Of a stretch of 64,000 nt of DNA, positions 62,301 through 64,000 are shown piece after piece. The stretch lies in the NCBI GenBank assembly GCA_965203505.1, contig OZ241880.1, positions 744,001 to 808,000 of the forward strand. Direction: 5' to 3'. A program made the position numbers and the translations under genes. How positions within the stretch are numbered: position 1 is the stretch's first letter; every line of letters starts with the position of its first letter. Source of the stretch: Bin127 sp965203505 (GTDB lineage: Bacteria; Chloroflexota; Dehalococcoidia; Lucifugimonadales; Lucifugimonadaceae). Below the pieces are notes generated by a model. It did no database searches. It had not been told where the DNA came from and was given only the letters and a program-made list of their open reading frames with translations.

Positions 62301-63100
62301 GCCCATTCGTGCTGCTCGACTTCGGCGACGAGGAGACCAAGGTCGATGTGACCCTCTTCGAGATCGACGGAGTTGACCACGTTGCGGACCTGCAGGCGCT
62401 GGACGACAACGAGTTCGTCTGGTGGCCGGACCCGCTGGCGTTTGGCACCTACAAAGTCGCCGTCGAAGCCAACGACGGTGCGAACAACAAGGGTGAGCAC
62501 AGCTACAGCTTCACCGTCAAGCAGCGAGCGCCATTCGTGCTCGACCTGCTCGCCGGCTGGAACTCGATCTCGTTCCCGGCCAACCCGGTCGACCGAGCCC
62601 TGCACGCCGTGTTCACGAACACCGCAGTCGATCAGGTCATCGGTTGGAACGTGACCGAACCTGTGAGCCCGTGGCGCATCGCAACACGTCAAGACGGCGT
62701 GTGGACGACGAGCGACGAGTACGCGACGTTGAACGATGTCGAAGCTCGCTACGGCTACTGGGTCCACTCCACCGGCTTCGTGACACAAGCAGTGCACCTC
62801 GCCGGCAAGGGCGACCGCTCGACCGACGGCCAGCCGAACCCGGCTGACATCCCGACCGATAAGGGCTGGAACTTCGTCGGTGTCGTGGACGTCGATGGCG
62901 ACCAGACACAAGACGACGCGGGCGAGACGTTGCGCAACAGCAACAACGACCCGATCACAGCCGCCGCCTACCTCGGCGACTACGTCCGGGCATACACGTG
63001 GGACCACGTGAACAACACCTGGGACGTGCTCAAGAAGGACGAAGGCATCACGATCGGTACCGGCGTCTGGGTCTACTACGGCAGCGGAGTAGCGCCGTAA
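59255..63100 (+). CDS. Large secreted surface protein, family copy 5
   Basis: 1281 residues, GTG start, GAGGAGG upstream. The first 47 codons are identical to copy 4, then the sequences part: VFAVGACNDGDVDDNNDD is highly acidic. The block FATYAIDPKTSGDEPRAIAK keeps the family pattern. Later: YEGYLRLTDADGDG, the Ig-like block SFTDGGGSGLREDSFKVYAD, FIHDLG, an SbsA-like domain (GLMIDFDGKIDATTVGVGTF) and the GWN domain (GWNSISFPANPVDRALHAVF) ending GSGVAP, where the others end IAP. It is followed by a strong terminator and then prfB, so it closes the array. Confidence 0.88.
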   Translation: MQLSSRILTALAVLILAVAVVAVRAGSTGTVEAATGTIDVLNVGTCYTTDTDVFAVGACNDGDVDDNNDDTEDNSGYKVAGRSAITKVDKVFATYAIDPKTSGDEPRAIAKNADVIKISIEDTGRDKRTGKIYAVGALPRADGEIVDVDGTFYLTGTLLTEVRGALGSLADELTDSIDHDGDATNDDVDGIQLASTTAFFERLAGTGSEIPTSGDAQFGLTGVGSTDHPMAPEDAKGKFFWFGTADEDGDNTAEFVNLTGEYISLDEDQSSGTIDRIAPWMRVTATIPSGTPITVQYIYYQTSNEEELFGGATKAGYGTDPNPAMDLSPVFVDDEDDEDADEQDALVLRASADGNVPAQNLWLKEKGRFSGRYEGYLRLTDADGDGSAPAPSDDEEAVPKSNWGLVVGAASGHQMGQAAVLGVESGPVTISYKNSNGDLRTVAIQIDKDPPAIQIDSPPHNLASKDDSPELLGSFTDGGGSGLREDSFKVYADNRPDEKVDKTPVFDLGVNDKDATTADRGYICVDADEDEMGECESDGVAALRGHYAGYKTHPTYGIILTNTEVYMGEENDPDNEGDEFKTGDAEDFEDGDTNGLFDTVVRIDFPPDEEDGRRYNHIIDIQAVVMDRAGNIGFSDAEPSDPTFIHDLGTKKADRDDDKKHNVIGWYSRHVYYLDDVDPKYSKDESATGFVVDADGEVVASSSGLMIDFDGKIDATTVGVGTFEVELDDGTAGTVTGAVVKDDKVYLMLESELEPNATPKVDLAAGQAISDLAGNESTDRRLEGIEVSDGILPTFTVTLSGGSGLNEDIDGQGSSELTKEQMKISIMANEPIQGAPQFAVVCSNLTWGKEADENDVAKFASNRMGSFKTGTIDKQEPSAKHAVADTDDDPDDASVPKAERTMCPDHTDDNAADAEDAKTFFEVDIARANRRSGNLWEFDWSNLTGNQAVEDGKLSVIVWGRDRSSYMRGSDRIQNWSSATAGFTYDTVLKTAWEGDDDGDKGELIPDNGETVFEPRPFVLLDFGDEETKVDVTLFEIDGVDHVADLQALDDNEFVWWPDPLAFGTYKVAVEANDGANNKGEHSYSFTVKQRAPFVLDLLAGWNSISFPANPVDRALHAVFTNTAVDQVIGWNVTEPVSPWRIATRQDGVWTTSDEYATLNDVEARYGYWVHSTGFVTQAVHLAGKGDRSTDGQPNPADIPTDKGWNFVGVVDVDGDQTQDDAGETLRNSNNDPITAAAYLGDYVRAYTWDHVNNTWDVLKKDEGITIGTGVWVYYGSGVAP

Positions 63101-63125
63101 CGACCGTCGCATAGCGACTGAACGG

Positions 63126-63162
63126 CATACGCCCCTCAGGAAACTGAGGGGCGTATGTTTTT
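63126..63162 (+). terminator. Rho-independent terminator of surface gene 5
   Basis: CATACGCCCCTCAG-GAAA-CTGAGGGGCGTATG: a perfect 14-bp stem with a GNRA tetraloop followed by TTTTTGTT. Unlike the terminator shared by genes 3 and 4. Confidence 0.95.
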
Positions 63163-63205
63163 GTTGGAACCCGCATCCCGCCAATTCATATACTTGAATC
63201 CTGTT

Positions 63206-64000
63206 ATGGATCCACAGTTGAAGTCAGACGCCGCCGAGCTACGTAATCGGATCATGCAGATCGCGGGGCATCTTTGACCTGCCCAACAAGCGGTCACAAA
63301 TCAAGGCGCTGGAAGAACGGGCGCTGGATCCCGGGTTCTGGTCGGACCACAAGCGTGCGCAGTCTCACATGCAGTCGCTGACCACGCTGAAGGACGATGT
63401 GACGACGTGGGAACAGTTGCTTCAGCGTTCGGACGAGTTAGTCGAGTTCATTGATCTGGCTGAAATCGAATCTGAGGAGTCGATGATTGGCCAGCTTGTG
63501 ATTGACGCGGAGGAGTTGAGGTCGGATCTTGCGGAGCAAGAGTTCCGGCTGCAACTCAATGGCGAGCACGACGGCCGTGCCGCGATACTTTCAGTGAAGC
63601 AAGGAGCGGGAGGGGTCGACGCTCAGGACTGGTCGGAGATGCTCTTGCGGATGTATGTTCGTTGGAGCGAGCAGTCGGGATACGATTCCGATGTACTCGA
63701 TTTCACACCAGGTGAGGAAGCAGGCATCAAGTCTGCTGCTGTGCGAGTGGAAGGAGATCATGCGTACGGGTATCTCAAATCTGAACGCGGCGTGCATCGT
63801 TTGGTGAGGTTGTCCCCCTACGACTCCGGACATCGTCGCCACACTAGCTTCGCTCTTGTCGAAGTGTATCCGGAGCCAGATGAAACTGACGACGTAGAGG
63901 TCGATCCGACCGAAGTTCGTATGGAGGCGTTTAGGGCGAGCGGGCATGGCGGACAGAGCGTCCAAAAGAACTCCACGGCGGTGCGTTTAACGCATGAGCC
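63206..64000 (+). CDS. prfB: Peptide chain release factor 2, programmed +1 frameshift, 3' end outside window
   Basis: RF2 reads UGA and UAA. The zero frame runs from the ATG at 63206 for 23 codons and stops at TGA (63275-63277) in the context GGGG-CAT-CTT-TGA-C, the classic shift site: a Shine-Dalgarno-like GGGG, slippery CTT and a UGA followed by C. Slipping +1 continues as DLPNKRSQIKALEERALDPG to the window end. The RF2 recognition motif reads SPY in HRLVRLSPYDSGHRRHTSFA, and the catalytic loop is ASGHGGQSVQK. The missing part is the C-terminal ~60 residues. TATACT (63189-63194) close to the ATG suggests a very short leader. Confidence 0.95.

Overview
The window looks like a chromosomal segment of an uncultivated marine Chloroflexota of the SAR202/Dehalococcoidia type. 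This is inferred from gene content: an enolase-superfamily dehydratase/racemase, a class III CoA-transferase, a GuaB3-type IMP dehydrogenase paralogue, a CopC-CopD-cytochrome c fusion and very large acidic secreted proteins. It is not from a marker-gene comparison. No phage, integrase, transposase or CRISPR locus was seen.

Bases 1-36000 are mostly ordinary metabolism and information processing. In order they hold: a Fic protein cut by the window edge; a minus-strand operon (DUF2520 dehydrogenase, enolase-superfamily enzyme, MFS exporter); guaB3 and a CaiB/BaiF CoA-transferase on the plus strand; a copper block (CopC-CopD-cytochrome c, a small membrane protein, a His-rich secreted protein); a DUF6159 membrane protein; an archaeal-type pantoate kinase with an SDR; a TIM-barrel isomerase; mgtE; an acyl-CoA ligase; and the hisS-prfA-prmC operon. 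Next come tRNA-Pro(GGG), a type II restriction-modification pair, a second MFS gene with a SpoU methyltransferase, an amidase with a small AtzG/GatC-like partner, argS, a gatC-gatA-lipoprotein-gamma carbonic anhydrase operon, pyrG and rho.

Bases 36000-63100 are an accessory region built on five paralogous secreted proteins of about 1200-1300 residues (36113, 44768, 50848, 55061, 59255). Each has a signal peptide, an LNVGTC head, a variable segment, Ig-like domains (one like the S-layer SbsA Ig domain), EF-hand-like acidic loops and a shared GWN-containing C-terminal domain ending in IAP. Copies 3-5 are tandem. Copies 4 and 5 share a perfect 386-bp repeat covering promoter, leader and signal peptide. 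Between copies 1 and 3 lies a repeat-rich island with a three-gene orphan operon, a DUF2335 membrane-protein pair flanked by ~98% identical direct repeats, a retropepsin-like protease with a small partner, and three tandem DUF1640 coiled-coil membrane genes whose lengths differ by exact heptads. Several hairpin-repeat families fill the gaps, and one of them also sits in frame inside prmC.

The window ends inside prfB, which carries a programmed +1 frameshift site. Start codons are often TTG or GTG, so some 5' ends are uncertain.
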